Shown one piece after another: positions 18,788 through 30,100 of a stretch of 64,000 nt of DNA. The position numbers were made by a program, and so were the translations under genes. Below the pieces are notes generated by a model. That model searched no databases and was not told the origin of the DNA. It saw only the letters and a list, made by a program, of their open reading frames with translations. Numbering within the stretch: the first letter of the stretch is position 1; each line of letters starts with the position of its first letter. This DNA is from Pirellulales bacterium (lineage in GTDB: Bacteria; Planctomycetota; Planctomycetia; Pirellulales; JAEUIK01): assembly GCA_019694435.1 (NCBI GenBank), contig JAIBBZ010000005.1, forward strand, positions 186,001-250,000. The letters run 5' to 3'.

Positions 18788-19228
18788 CTACTCGACGTTG
18801 CTCAGCGCCTGGCTCAACACGCGCAGATGCGCCAGCACCGTGTGATGACGCTGCTTGATCCGTTCGTGTTGCTCGCGCTGTGCGGAGTGCTCGATGGCCA
18901 CGGCATCGTGGCTCGGCATCAGGTTCGGCGGAACCTGTCCGTTGCCCCCCTTGATGGCTTGCACCAGCAGGTGCTCGTGCTCCAGCATCGACTGTTCGTA
19001 CAACCGAATCGCCGCTGCGTGTCGAGCCAGCGCCTTGGCATGTGCGTCGAGGGCCTTTTCCACCTTCTTCAGGTCAGCGGCCGACTGCTTCAGTTCGGAT
19101 TGCCAAGCGCGAATCTGATCGCGCCATAGCGCATCTTCTCCCAGCCAGGCGCGGTGTTCGCGATGCAACTGCTCGGGCGTGGGGCGGACGACGATGCTTC
19201 GCCCGCGCGACGTAGTCTTGCTGGCCAT
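18788..19228 (-). CDS. Coiled-coil protein of unknown function
   Basis: A 146-residue cytoplasmic protein starting MASKTTSRGRSIVV. Residues 20-146 are almost wholly helical and rich in His, Glu, Gln, Ala and Lys (LKKVEKALDAHAKALARHAAAIRLYEQSM, read in parts), with heptad-like spacing. It contains many His residues and no Cys. It is the first gene of the leftward 18-kb group. A structural or scaffolding role is a guess. Confidence 0.55.
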   Translation of the reverse strand: MASKTTSRGRSIVVRPTPEQLHREHRAWLGEDALWRDQIRAWQSELKQSAADLKKVEKALDAHAKALARHAAAIRLYEQSMLEHEHLLVQAIKGGNGQVPPNLMPSHDAVAIEHSAQREQHERIKQRHHTVLAHLRVLSQALSNVE

Positions 19229-19568
19229 GGTTGCCTCCCGCGAAGCGAGCGCTGGTCGCGGCTTCGCAACTCACCTTGCCAATGGATATCTTCCCCCAGC
19301 TGAATTGTGAGCAATTCGCATTCCAACGCGTTGTGACGGGTGGCCGCACGACAACCCAGCGACACTTCCTTTTGCAGCGCAGCCAGGAAATGGCCGGTCC
19401 AAGCCCGATTGCCGGACGAAAGGCCATGACGCACGAAGAGCGGTGTGCGGGCTGGGAATTCTTGGGGTTGAGCGGTTGCGTCACACTGGCGCGAAGCCGC
19501 TCATGCAACGCGCCGGGGGTGATTGCATTGCACGGACGTCTCGGTTTCGACAGCCTGGCGCCGATCGT
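19229..19568. other. Intergenic stretch without a supported gene
   Basis: 340 bases between two leftward genes. The open frames on the plus strand have no recognisable protein features. No repeat, RNA fold or clear promoter was seen. Confidence 0.5.
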
Positions 19569-20495
19569 CTAGACGTCGAGTGCTTGCATTTGGCGCAGCT
19601 CTCGTTCGTGGAGCTTTCGACGTAATCCGGGAATCAACAGGGCCGACGCGCCGATGCCGGCAAGCCCCCCCAAGAGCAGCTGCAATTGCACGGCGCGCTC
19701 GACCGGCAAGGCCACTGCGAGCAGACCGCAGAGCAACGAAAGTGCGCTCACACCGGCAAACGCGCCGGCCAGGCGCATCATCCAGGTCGGGCTTGCCAGG
19801 CCCCGTGCAGCAAGCGCGGAAAGCAGCACGACCAGGAGCATTTGTCCGCCGAGCAACAGAGCCGCCGCCAGCGTTGGCCAGCCGAAGCCGGCGCCCTGCG
19901 GCGACAGTGCCTGATTGAGGCCCGCAAGATCGCTCACCTGTACGAGTTCCAAGTCGCTGAGGTAGACCGTGCCGCCGCGCGGCAAGACGACGTTGATTTC
20001 GAGCCGCAGGGGGCGCTTCGCCGCATCGACCGGCTCGCCGGGTTGAGAAATCGCGAACGGCAAGGCCAGCTCGCGCCAGTCTTGCGTGCCAGCCAGATGG
20101 CCCATGGGGCCCGTCTCGGCCAGCGTTCGGGTAAAGTACGCGAACCCCTCTGGGAAATGGTTCCACATTTCAACAAAGCCGGGCTCGGTGACGCCTTCGC
20201 AGCGCACCTTGCCGCGCAGCATGTAGGCGGGACCGCCGACACCAGGCTGGTCGATCACGCAGACCTTTGCGAGCGGAGCCGCGCCTTCGGCAACGCGCAC
20301 GACAAGCGCGTCGGGCTGCCTATTGTCGCTGGGTTTCGCCAATTCACCGGAGAGCAGGCTTCCCGCCTTGGCTAATTCGCTCCAGCGGATCACCCGGACG
20401 ACCTTGTTCGCCGCCTGGGCCGGCTGGTTGTGCCCGATCAGGCACAAAGCAGCAACCAGGCAAGCGATCCCCGCCCCGACGACGCGCCGGTTCAT
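19569..20495 (-). CDS. Exported/membrane protein, partner of the DUF2089 regulator
   Basis: A 308-residue protein with a signal peptide (GAGIACLVAALCLIGHNQPAQA). Residues 28 to about 200 are a beta-rich, carbohydrate-binding-module-like domain with NHFPEGFAYFTRTLAETGPMG and GTVYLSDLELVQV. Three membrane helices follow at about 209-290, and a Lys/Arg-rich cytoplasmic tail ends the protein. Its ATG overlaps the stop of the DUF2089 gene by four bases (ATGA), so the two are translationally coupled. This layout suggests a membrane sensor or partner for that regulator; function otherwise unknown. Confidence 0.7.
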   Translation of the reverse strand: MNRRVVGAGIACLVAALCLIGHNQPAQAANKVVRVIRWSELAKAGSLLSGELAKPSDNRQPDALVVRVAEGAAPLAKVCVIDQPGVGGPAYMLRGKVRCEGVTEPGFVEMWNHFPEGFAYFTRTLAETGPMGHLAGTQDWRELALPFAISQPGEPVDAAKRPLRLEINVVLPRGGTVYLSDLELVQVSDLAGLNQALSPQGAGFGWPTLAAALLLGGQMLLVVLLSALAARGLASPTWMMRLAGAFAGVSALSLLCGLLAVALPVERAVQLQLLLGGLAGIGASALLIPGLRRKLHERELRQMQALDV

Positions 20496-20830
20496 GATTC
20501 GGTCCCCTCGACTTCTTTGCGATGTGCCGCCAACAAGGCCTTGAGCGACGCCAGGTCGAGTTTGCCGTCGGCATAGAGCAGCCGCGCCGTGCGCTCGAAC
20601 TCGCTGCGGATCTCTGCGCTTTCGAGCAGCTTGATCCGCTCGATCAAGCGATCGAGGCGCAGACGCACCGTGGGGTACGAAATGCTGTAGATCGACGCCA
20701 ATTCTTTGAGCGAACCGGAGCAAAGAATGAACCGGCGGACGAACGCCAGGTCTTCGTCGCTCAGCCGATCGAACCACCGCTCGGTGGCGGGTTGCTCGAC
20801 GTCGATCACGCGCAGCGGCCGATTACCCAC
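20492..20830 (-). CDS. DUF2089-type helix-turn-helix regulator
   Basis: A 112-residue protein starting at a GTG preceded by GAGGA at a seven-base distance. DRLSDEDLAFVRRFILCSGSLKELASIYSISYPTVRLRLDRLIERI (seen in shorter runs) is a helix-turn-helix segment like that of DUF2089 and sigma-70 region 4. The C-terminal half is a helical dimerisation-type region (ERTARLLYADGKLD). It is the first gene of a two-gene unit with the membrane protein downstream. Transcriptional control of its own operon or of the adjacent sulfatase region is inference. Confidence 0.8.
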   Translation of the reverse strand: MGNRPLRVIDVEQPATERWFDRLSDEDLAFVRRFILCSGSLKELASIYSISYPTVRLRLDRLIERIKLLESAEIRSEFERTARLLYADGKLDLASLKALLAAHRKEVEGTES

Positions 20831-20877
20831 GGGCCGTCCTCGGAGGCCATGCCTGCGAAAAATTCAATTCTGAATCA

Positions 20878-20905
20878 ACTTTAGAATTAAATAATCAAAA
20901 GTCAA
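20878..20905 (-). promoter_or_regulatory. Candidate promoter of the DUF2089 operon
   Basis: On the minus strand, TTGACT (20905-20900) and TAAAGT (20883-20878) are 16 bases apart inside an unusually AT-rich block (about 20861-20930). The match to a sigma-70 consensus is good at -35 and moderate at -10. Confidence 0.45.
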
Positions 20906-20913
20906 TATTCACT

Positions 20914-22380
20914 TTATTTAGTTTCGTGAGATTTCGCACCGGCCAGATCGCCGGGTTGAGCCGTGCTCAGCAGGAGTTGATGAAGCGCTTCGACCCGGTC
21001 GCCGAAACGTGCTTCGCTGGCCACATTGCGCGTCTCGCCGGGGTCATCGTCGTGCCCATAGAGCTCGCGTCCCTGCCGCCCTTGGTCCCACTCGGTGTAG
21101 CGCCATTCACGGGTCCGCAGGCTTTGGCCCCAAACCTGCGGACCACGGCGAATGGTGGTCAGGGCAAAGTCTTTGCCCGGAAGTTCCGGTCGGTCGAGAA
21201 CAGGGCGCAGGCTTCGCCCTTCCAGTTGCGCCGGCCCCGCGATTCCGCAAAGATCGGCCAGCGTGGGATAGAGATCGATGAACTCCGTGATGGCCTGTGT
21301 CGACTGCCCGTTACCTGCGGCCCCGGGGGCCCAGACGATCAACGGCGCACGGCATGACCGCTCGAATAACGTGTTCTTGTTCCACCAGCCTCGGGCACCC
21401 AGCTCATAGCCGTGATCGCCGATCAAGACCACGATCGTATGGTCCCACAGATCCTGGCGATCGAGTTCCGCCAGCAGCCGGCCGACCTGCGCGTCGACAA
21501 ACGAAATGCCTGCGTAGTAGGCCCGCAGGAATTCGCGCTGGTCCGTGGCCGTGAATTCGGCGAACACCTGTCGCATCGGACCGGCCGGCAGCGCCAGCTC
21601 GGGCATGCGTGCGTCGGGCGCAAGCGCCGGCGGCAGCGGCAGCCGCTCTAGAGCGTAGCGATCGAAATAGGCCCGTGGACTCTGAAACGGATCGTGCGGC
21701 CGGTAAAAGCCGACCGCCAGAAAAAATGGCCGCTCGTCGCGGTTCTCGAGCAGGCGGATCGCTTCGGCCGCGAGTTGGCCGTCGGCTTGATCCTGGTCGG
21801 TCCCTGCGGCGGCGTTCCAGCGGCACCAGCGCACGCGGCCGCCCGACATGTCGCGCTGCTCGCCGCGATTGCCGGTTTCGGTTGCCTGGCCGTAGAAGGT
21901 GTGGTCCCAAGAAGCAGGGTCATCACGCTCAGGTCGCACGTCGTCGGGCGAAAGACCGCGATGAAACACCTTGCCCAGTCCGGCGGTGAAGTACCCGTGC
22001 TGCCGAAACAACTGCGGCAGCGTCACGACGTCCGGCAGGTTGCGTCGAAATTGCGTTTCGTTGTCCCAAACGCCGGTCGTGGTGGGCCGCAGGCCCGTCA
22101 AGAACGAAGCCCGGCTCGGGTTACAGACGGTGTACTGCACATAGGCCCGATCGAAGCGCACCCCGCGGGCGGCCAGGCGATCGAGATGGGGCGTCTGCGC
22201 GATCGTGTGACCGTAGCAGCCCAGATCGCAATTCATATCGTCGGCGATCAGCAACAGGACGTTCGGGCGTCGCGGCGCCGGGTTGCCGGCTGCGGACTGC
22301 ACGACCAACACGGCCAGCAGCGCGACGGCCGGCGTCACGACCGGCCGCGGGCTTTTCACAGTACGCTTGGGCGCAAACAT
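20914..22380 (-). CDS. Exported sulfatase
   Basis: A 488-residue alkaline-phosphatase-superfamily sulfatase. A signal/anchor (TPAVALLAVLVVQSAAG) is followed by NVLLLIADDMN with the metal-binding Asp pair 47/48. Cys86 in CNPSRASFLTG fits the C-x-P-S-R motif whose Cys is converted to formylglycine. HGYFTAGLGKVFHRG, GFYRPHDPF, LIGDHGYELGARGWWNKNTLFE and the C-terminal EWRYTEWDQ complete the fold. Its length and motif spacing resemble iduronate-2-sulfatase-like members. It works outside the cytoplasm on sulfated polysaccharides or glycosaminoglycans. It is divergent from a DUF1501 gene, a pairing that recurs in planctomycetes. Confidence 0.93.
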   Translation of the reverse strand: MFAPKRTVKSPRPVVTPAVALLAVLVVQSAAGNPAPRRPNVLLLIADDMNCDLGCYGHTIAQTPHLDRLAARGVRFDRAYVQYTVCNPSRASFLTGLRPTTTGVWDNETQFRRNLPDVVTLPQLFRQHGYFTAGLGKVFHRGLSPDDVRPERDDPASWDHTFYGQATETGNRGEQRDMSGGRVRWCRWNAAAGTDQDQADGQLAAEAIRLLENRDERPFFLAVGFYRPHDPFQSPRAYFDRYALERLPLPPALAPDARMPELALPAGPMRQVFAEFTATDQREFLRAYYAGISFVDAQVGRLLAELDRQDLWDHTIVVLIGDHGYELGARGWWNKNTLFERSCRAPLIVWAPGAAGNGQSTQAITEFIDLYPTLADLCGIAGPAQLEGRSLRPVLDRPELPGKDFALTTIRRGPQVWGQSLRTREWRYTEWDQGRQGRELYGHDDDPGETRNVASEARFGDRVEALHQLLLSTAQPGDLAGAKSHETK

Positions 22381-22629
22381 CGGCAGTCCTTTCCCAGATA
22401 AAATTCTTGCCCCAGCAGAATTTGCCGCCCGCATCGACGCAACCACGAGCGCCCCAAGGGGATGCCCAAAAAACCCATCAGCTTTTGTTGATCTGTTCTG
22501 GCAATCGCCCTGCGCGGGCCGTTATACTTCGAGGCGGTAGCTGCTCGCGGCAGAGGCCTTAGGGCTTGTCGGGCAGGCAGGACGCGTTTGCCCGATGGTT
22601 GCCGCAGCCCCCGCAGAGGAGTGCTCGCC

Positions 22630-23970
22630 ATGCTTACCATCCCCGGTCGTCCTTCACGCTTCTGCGACGGCATTACCCGGCGCGGTTTTCTACAGATCGG
22701 CGGGCTCGCCATGGGCGGGCTGTCGATGCCGGAGCTGTTGCAGGCCGAGCAGGTGAGCCGCGGACGGCTGGGTCATAAGGCCGTGATCATGGTCTTTCTG
22801 CCGGGAGGGCCCCCCCATCAAGACATGTGGGACCTGAAACCCGACGCCCCGGCCGAGATTCGCGGCGAGTTCAACCCGATTTCGACCAGCGTGTCGGGGA
22901 TCGAGATTTGCGAACTGTTTCCGCGCATTGCCCAGCGGATGGACAAGTTCGCCATCATCCGGTCGCTCTACGGCTGCGATGGTGATCACGCCTCTTACCA
23001 ATGTCACAGCGGCTGGCCTGCCCGCGGTCCGCAGCCCGCCGGCGGTCATCCGTGCGTGGGCGCGGTCGCCTCGAAACTGCTGGGACCCGTCGATCGCGCG
23101 GTGCCGCCGTTCGTCGGCTTGGCGCCGCGGATGGGTCATATGCCCTGGGCCAATGCCGGCGAGCCGGGGTTCCTGGGCCCCGCGCACGGGCCGTTCAAGC
23201 CCGACGGCGAGGGACGGGGAAACATGCTCCTGAACGGCGTCTCGGTCGATCGGCTGAACGATCGCAAGGCCGTGCGGATGGCGCTCGATCGGTTCCGCAG
23301 CGAGGTCGATGCCCGGGGGATGATGGAAGGCCTCGATGCGTTCACGCAGCGGGCCTTCGACGTGCTCACCAGCAGCAAGCTGCTCGAGGCGCTCGATATC
23401 GAGCGCGAAGACCCGGCGCTGCGCGAGCGCTACGGCCGGGGCATCAACGAAAACAAGGACGACGGCGGCCCGCGAACCCTCGATCAATTCCTCGTCGCGC
23501 GTCGCCTGGTATCGGCCGGAGTGCGCTGCGTGACCCTGGCCTTCAGCCGTTGGGACTGGCACGGGGGCAACTTTGCCCAGGGCCGGACCGAGATGCCGAT
23601 GCTCGATCAGGCCCTGACGGCCTTGGTCGACGACCTGGAAGAGCGCGGCATGCTCGACGACGTGTCGATCGTCGTGTGGGGCGAATTCGGCCGCACGCCG
23701 CGGATTAACAAAGACGCGGGCCGCGACCACTGGCCGGCCGTCTCGTGCGCGCTGTTGGCCGGCGGCGGCATGCGGACCGGGCAGGTGATCGGCTCGACGA
23801 ACCGCCTGGGCGAAGTGCCGAAGGACCGGCCCGTCCACATACAGGAAGTGTTGGCGACGCTCTACCACACGATCGGCATCGACACGCTCAATACGGCGAT
23901 TGTCGACCGCGCCGGACGCCCGACGTTCTTGGTCGACCGCCACGAACCGATCCGCGAACTGGTCGGCTAA
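22630..23970 (+). CDS. DUF1501 Tat-exported protein
   Basis: A 446-residue protein. [16 protein letters not shown] (15-30) is a twin-arginine signal. The DUF1501 signature is clear: [26 protein letters not shown] [31 protein letters not shown], and [22 protein letters not shown], which resembles the alkaline-phosphatase metal site. The family is abundant in planctomycetes and often pairs with cytochrome-type DUF1549/DUF1553 proteins. Here it stands alone, divergent from a sulfatase. A phosphatase/sulfatase-like activity is expected by fold but is not demonstrated. Confidence 0.93.
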   Translation: MLTIPGRPSRFCDGITRRGFLQIGGLAMGGLSMPELLQAEQVSRGRLGHKAVIMVFLPGGPPHQDMWDLKPDAPAEIRGEFNPISTSVSGIEICELFPRIAQRMDKFAIIRSLYGCDGDHASYQCHSGWPARGPQPAGGHPCVGAVASKLLGPVDRAVPPFVGLAPRMGHMPWANAGEPGFLGPAHGPFKPDGEGRGNMLLNGVSVDRLNDRKAVRMALDRFRSEVDARGMMEGLDAFTQRAFDVLTSSKLLEALDIEREDPALRERYGRGINENKDDGGPRTLDQFLVARRLVSAGVRCVTLAFSRWDWHGGNFAQGRTEMPMLDQALTALVDDLEERGMLDDVSIVVWGEFGRTPRINKDAGRDHWPAVSCALLAGGGMRTGQVIGSTNRLGEVPKDRPVHIQEVLATLYHTIGIDTLNTAIVDRAGRPTFLVDRHEPIRELVG

Positions 23971-24070
23971 TTTGCCGCCAGGCGTAAGCCGCAATCGGCC
24001 TCTTCAAGGCCCGCGGTCGGATTGCTTAGAGTCTCGCGTCGATGTTGCCGGTGGAAAGTGCTGCCCGCGC

Positions 24071-24688
24071 TCAGGCAGCGCTCGCAGCCACTTGCGGTGT
24101 GCGCGGCTGCGATTGGTCGGCGTTGCTCGCCGATTGACTCATCAACTGGGCGATCCGTGCGACGTCGGCCGGCGAGCACGTGCAGAACAATCGCAGCGGC
24201 ACGGAAGAGTAGAGCCCACGGCGACTGATCACGAGCACGTCGCGTCCGCTGTCGAACTTCCAGCGATAGTTGAAGATGTCGTTCCAGGTGCACACCTCGT
24301 TGTGCCAGCGGAGCCCGCGGCCGTAGAACTGCAGGTTTCCGCCGCGCAGCCTTAGTGCCGCCAGGCAGCACGTACGGCTAATGATCAATCCGGCAGCGAA
24401 CTCTGCCAGGTAAAAGGGCTCCTTCGGAAGGGCGACGAGTAAGATCACGGACAGTACGATACCCAGCAGTCCCCAAAACATCGCGAGTGCAGCGCCGATC
24501 TTGTGCAGGATGGGTGTCGCGTACCCCGACGACCAGGGCATGAAAATTGCGGTCATCAAAGCGCCCAGTTCCCCGGTCCGTTTACGTGCCGCCCACCAAC
24601 GATAGATTCGATAAACGAATTCGACGTAGATGCAGAGCAACAGCAGCAGGTTGTTGATGCGTATGAATTGTTCGAATGTCGGCGACAT
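24071..24688 (-). CDS. Membrane protein, possible DUF5673 domain
   Basis: A 205-residue protein with three membrane helices (NNLLLLLCIYVEFVYRIY, LAMFWGLLGIVLSVILLVAL, FAAGLIISRTCCLAAL). The cytoplasmic C-terminal domain contains FYGRGLRWHNEVCTWNDIFNYRWK and VLVISRRGLYSSVPL, which resembles DUF5673-type domains (a PH-like fold). ATG at 24688 used; ATG at 24715 is an alternative adding nine residues. Function unknown. Confidence 0.65.
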   Translation of the reverse strand: MSPTFEQFIRINNLLLLLCIYVEFVYRIYRWWAARKRTGELGALMTAIFMPWSSGYATPILHKIGAALAMFWGLLGIVLSVILLVALPKEPFYLAEFAAGLIISRTCCLAALRLRGGNLQFYGRGLRWHNEVCTWNDIFNYRWKFDSGRDVLVISRRGLYSSVPLRLFCTCSPADVARIAQLMSQSASNADQSQPRTPQVAASAA

Positions 24689-24817
24689 GGAGCGTCTGCC
24701 TCGCGCAATGCGCACATCCCTGGGGCGGTGCAGCGCCGCCAGTATACGGGCGGATCGTGCCGGGTATCAAAACTTCGCCGAGCGCCTGTTTGCAGAAGTG
24801 CCCGGCCGGGTCGCGAA

Positions 24818-25903
<1,086 letters not shown>

Positions 25904-26001
25904 GCAACAGAGTTCCGTGTGAGTGACTGGTCGTGTCGAGGCGCGGCTCATCCTAGCCGACGTTGCACGGCTGCCAAAGTGCGCCGCTGCCGCGGTCTCG
26001 G

Positions 26002-26850
26002 CTAGAGCGTCGCGCGCGGCTCGACGAGCTGAAACTCGCGCTTCGCGTCGCGCGCCAGTCGCGCGGCCACGACGTCCGGATCGTGCTCGAAGACGACCAG
26101 CCAGCCTTCGTCGGCGGCGCGTCCCAGCCACTGCGGCTTCAAGCGACGCGTCTCGAGGACCTCGACGTCGAACGCCATGCACCACAGATGCCGCAGATGA
26201 TGCGACTGCGGACAGAGGTCGGCCGGGTAGAACAGCGTCTCGCCGCCGGCAGCGATCACCAGCGACTGATGACCCCGCGTATGTCCCGGCGTTGGCACCA
26301 GGCGCACTCCCGGGGCAAGCTCGCTGGCCCCCTCGACGATCTCGAGGCAACCGGCCGTACGCAGCGGCAGGAAATTGTCGGTCGGGTAAGCGGCCTGCAA
26401 CTCGGGCAGTTGGGCCACCGCGTCGGCCCATTCGCGCCGCGAGACGACATACTTGGCCCTGGGAAACGTGGGCTGCAATCGACCGTCGGCGGTGCGTTGG
26501 GTCGCTCCGCCGGCGTGGTCGAAATGCAAATGGGTCAGGACGACGGTGTCGACCTGTTCGGGGGCGACGTCGATCGCCTGCAGGCTGTCCAGCAGAGGTT
26601 CGCCGGGCGCAATGGCATAGATCGCGCATTCGCGGGGTGAGTTTTTGGCGCCGTACCCGGTGTCGACCAGGATCGTCCGTTGCCCGTTGCGCAACAGCAG
26701 GCAATTGGCCGCCATCCGAATGCGATTGCGGTCATCGGGCGGTTGGAGGGGTTCCCAAAGCGGCTTCGGGACGACGCCGAACATGGCTCCGCCATCGAGG
26801 CGAAAATGCCCTCCGCTGACCAAATCGATCCGCCAATCTCCGAGTAGCAA
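26002..26850 (-). CDS. Metallo-beta-lactamase-fold hydrolase
   Basis: A 282-residue hydrolase of the MBL superfamily. Zinc ligands are visible: HLHFDHAGG (HxHxDH), PTPGHTRGHQSL, FYPADLCPQ and EHDPDV near the end. The extended loop before the motif, with NCLLLRNGQRTILVDTGYG, is like the lactonase/quorum-quenching and related clades, but a lactone substrate is only one possibility. A TTG start at 26850 with a strong AAGGAGAG site seven bases upstream was preferred. An ATG at 26982 would add 44 residues with no family match. Confidence 0.88.
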   Translation of the reverse strand: MLLGDWRIDLVSGGHFRLDGGAMFGVVPKPLWEPLQPPDDRNRIRMAANCLLLRNGQRTILVDTGYGAKNSPRECAIYAIAPGEPLLDSLQAIDVAPEQVDTVVLTHLHFDHAGGATQRTADGRLQPTFPRAKYVVSRREWADAVAQLPELQAAYPTDNFLPLRTAGCLEIVEGASELAPGVRLVPTPGHTRGHQSLVIAAGGETLFYPADLCPQSHHLRHLWCMAFDVEVLETRRLKPQWLGRAADEGWLVVFEHDPDVVAARLARDAKREFQLVEPRATL

Positions 26851-27190
26851 CGCCTGCTCTCCTTGTTCCCCAGCGATCGTCCGCGCGGCGCCGCACACAC
26901 CGTTGAGTGGGCCGACCAGCAGCGGCGGCCGGCCCCGGCTTGCTCGACACCCCGGTTTGCTTGACGCCACTGTCGGGCGCAAACATAATCCGCGCCAGTC
27001 ATTCTAGCGTGCAGACCGAGCGCTCCAGGGGGGATCGCCGGGGCCACGGAACAGCCTCGGTGCCGGCGTAGCGGCCTTTCGCGTACGAAATACTCTCCAC
27101 TTGCTTCGCGGCTCAGGGATGTGCGCGGAGTCCTGCCAACGGTCTGCGAGGTGCCAGGTGATCAGGTTCGGCCAAGCAAAGCGTTTGACC

Positions 27191-30100
27191 ATGCGCGGCG
27201 GACGCCGCGCCGGCGGCAGGCTTCGCAGCACGGCCGGCGACCACGGGGCCTACGTCACGCAGCTGGCGTGCGAGGCGCTCGAAAGCCGGCAACTCTTGAC
27301 CGCGCTCGACGATTACGTCGCGGCGTTCGATCCGAACTATCACTATTCGCTGGTCGCGACCACGCCGGGGCCGAATTTTACGCACTACCTCATCGACATG
27401 ACGTCGCAGCAATGGCGCACGGCCCAAGAGGTCGACAAGCCCATCTGGCAGCACTGGGTCGAGATCGTCGTACCCACCACGGCCCTCCCGGGTACGGCGG
27501 TGCTCGTCGTCAGCGGCGGCAACAACGATCACACCACGCCGCCGCCCGTCACGCCCGAGCTGGTCCAAGCCGCGCTGGCCGCCAACATGGTGTTGGTGCA
27601 CGTGCCGACGATTCCCAGCGAGCCGTTGCAGTTCGCCGACGAGAATTTCACCCGGAGCGAAGACGCGATCATCGCGTATACCTTCGACAAGTTTATCGAC
27701 ACGGGCGACCCGACGTGGCCGGCCCTGCTGCCGATGGTCAAATCGGCGGTGCGCGGCATGGACACCGCGCAAGACTTTCTCTCGCACCTGCCGATCCCGC
27801 GGCCGATCAACGACTTTATCGTGACCGGTGCCTCGAAGCGCGGGTGGACCACCTGGCTGACGGCCGCCGTCGACGAGCGCGTGCGGGCCATCGTGCCGGT
27901 CGTGTTCGATGCGCTGAACCTCGACGAGCAATTTGTGCACCAGATTTCCGTCTACGGCGAGCTGGGGCCGGCGCTTGACGATTACGTGGCGGCCGACATT
28001 CCCGGCAGGGCGTTCACGCCGCGCGGGCAGGAATTGCTGTCGATCGTCGATCCGTACGAGTATCGCGACCGGCTGACGCTGCCGAAGCTGGGGATCAACT
28101 CGACGGGCGACGAATTCTTCGTCGTCGATTCGGCCCAATTCTACTTCCACGATCTGGTCGGCGACTCGTACTTGCGCTATTTCCCCAATACGGGCCACGG
28201 GCTCAACCTGCCCGGCGGCACCGTTGCCGCGGTGACCGAGGCGCTGGTGCCGTTTGTCACGTCGACGATTCTCGGGACGCCGCGACCGCAGTTCACGTGG
28301 ACCGTCCAGGCCGACGATTCGATCCTGGCTCTGGTCAGCACCCCGCCGCTGGAAGTGCGGCTCTGGCAGGCCACGGACGTCGATGGGCGCGACTTCCGCG
28401 CCAGTCAACCTAATCCACCGTTCTGGACCATGAGCGTGGTCTCGCCGATCGGGCTGGGGACGTATTTGGGCAGCGTCCAACCGCCGCCAGGCGGCGGCAC
28501 GGCGTTCTTCCTCGAGTTCGTGTTTCCCAATCTGCCAGGCCTGCCGAATTACGTGTTCGATACGGAGATCCACGTCAAGACGGCGCCGGCGGCCGGCAAC
28601 CAGACGCCGAAGGCCGGCGACGATCGCGCCGCGACGGCGATCAACCAGCCGATCGACATCAACATCCTGGCCAACGATACCGACGACGGGCCCCTGGGAG
28701 CGTCGTCGTTCATTCCCGTTTCGGGTCCCTATCATGGGACGTTTGCCGACGTCGGCGGGTTGCTGCGCTATACGCCGCAGGCCGGCTACTCGGGCGGCGA
28801 TACGTTCGAATATCGCCTGCGCGATGCCGAGGGAGCTCTGTCGAACGTCGCGTCGGTGCAGATCCGCGTCGGCGGTGCCGTCGCGTTCTCGGGTCAGGTG
28901 TTTGTCGACGCCAACGGCAATAACGCGTTCGATCTGGGCGAAGTTGGCATTCCCGGGGCGCGCGTGCACATCACCGGCCAGTCCTGGCCGTTGGCCGTGG
29001 ATCGGGTCGTGGTCACCGACGGAAACGGCAATTACTCGCTGACCGAAGCCGACGTCCCCAACTTGCTGCTGCCGGCAGGCACCTACAGCGTGACCGAAAT
29101 CCAACCGGCCGCGTTCCACCAGGGAACCACCGGCACCGGGTATCGGATCGGCCCAGGAAACGAAATCCTGAGTACCTTGCCGGGTGCCGACGACCGTTTT
29201 GGCCCGTACCTGATCGGCGCCGCGCAGCAGGCCATCCAACTCAACTTTGCGGAGCTGGGGCTGCGGGCCGATTTCCTGGCGCAGATCGCTGGCGGCACCT
29301 ACTTCACGGCCTCGGCGGGTCTCGGCGGCCTGGTACTGCCCGCGGGCGGGTCCTCGCAAGACATCAATCTCGCACAAGGGCCCGTCTGGTTTGCGCTCGA
29401 CGGCGGCTGGGTCGGCCCATTGAGCGTGAACGCGACGTCCAACACGCTGTTGGGCAGCGCGCAAGTTTCGCTGTACGACAATCAGTTCCGCCAACTGGCC
29501 ACGTCCAGGACGGCGGGCAACGCGGCGATTACGTATCCCGGTTCGACGACGGGCCCCTATTTTCTCAAGCTCGAAGGCACGAATTCGAGCGTCGACTTGT
29601 ACGTTTCGGCGGGGGCCGCCGTAGTGCCGGGGCCCGATGCCGTGGAGACGATCGGCGCGTTCGATCCGAGCACGGCGATGTTCTACTTGCGCAACACGAA
29701 CGGATCGGGCTTGCCCGACTTCACGCCGTTCCCGTTCGGCGCGCCCGGCTGGCAGGCGGTGTACGGCGATTGGGACGGCAACGGCAGCACGACCATCGGC
29801 GTGTTCGATCCGGTGAATGCGACGTTCTATCTGCGCAACTCGAACGGCTCTGGGCCGGTGAACGTGGCGCCGTTTCCATTCGGCGGTGCGGGCTGGCAGC
29901 CGCTCGCGGGCGACTGGAACGGCGACGGCGTCGACACGGTCGGCGTGTTCAACCCCAACAACGGCGTCTTCTATCTGCGCAACAGCAATAGCGCGGGCGC
30001 AGCCGACGGTGGAACGTTCCTCTACGGACTGCCGGGGTGGACGGCCGTCACGGGCGACTGGAACGGCGACGGCACCGATACGATCGGCGTCTTCAATCCC

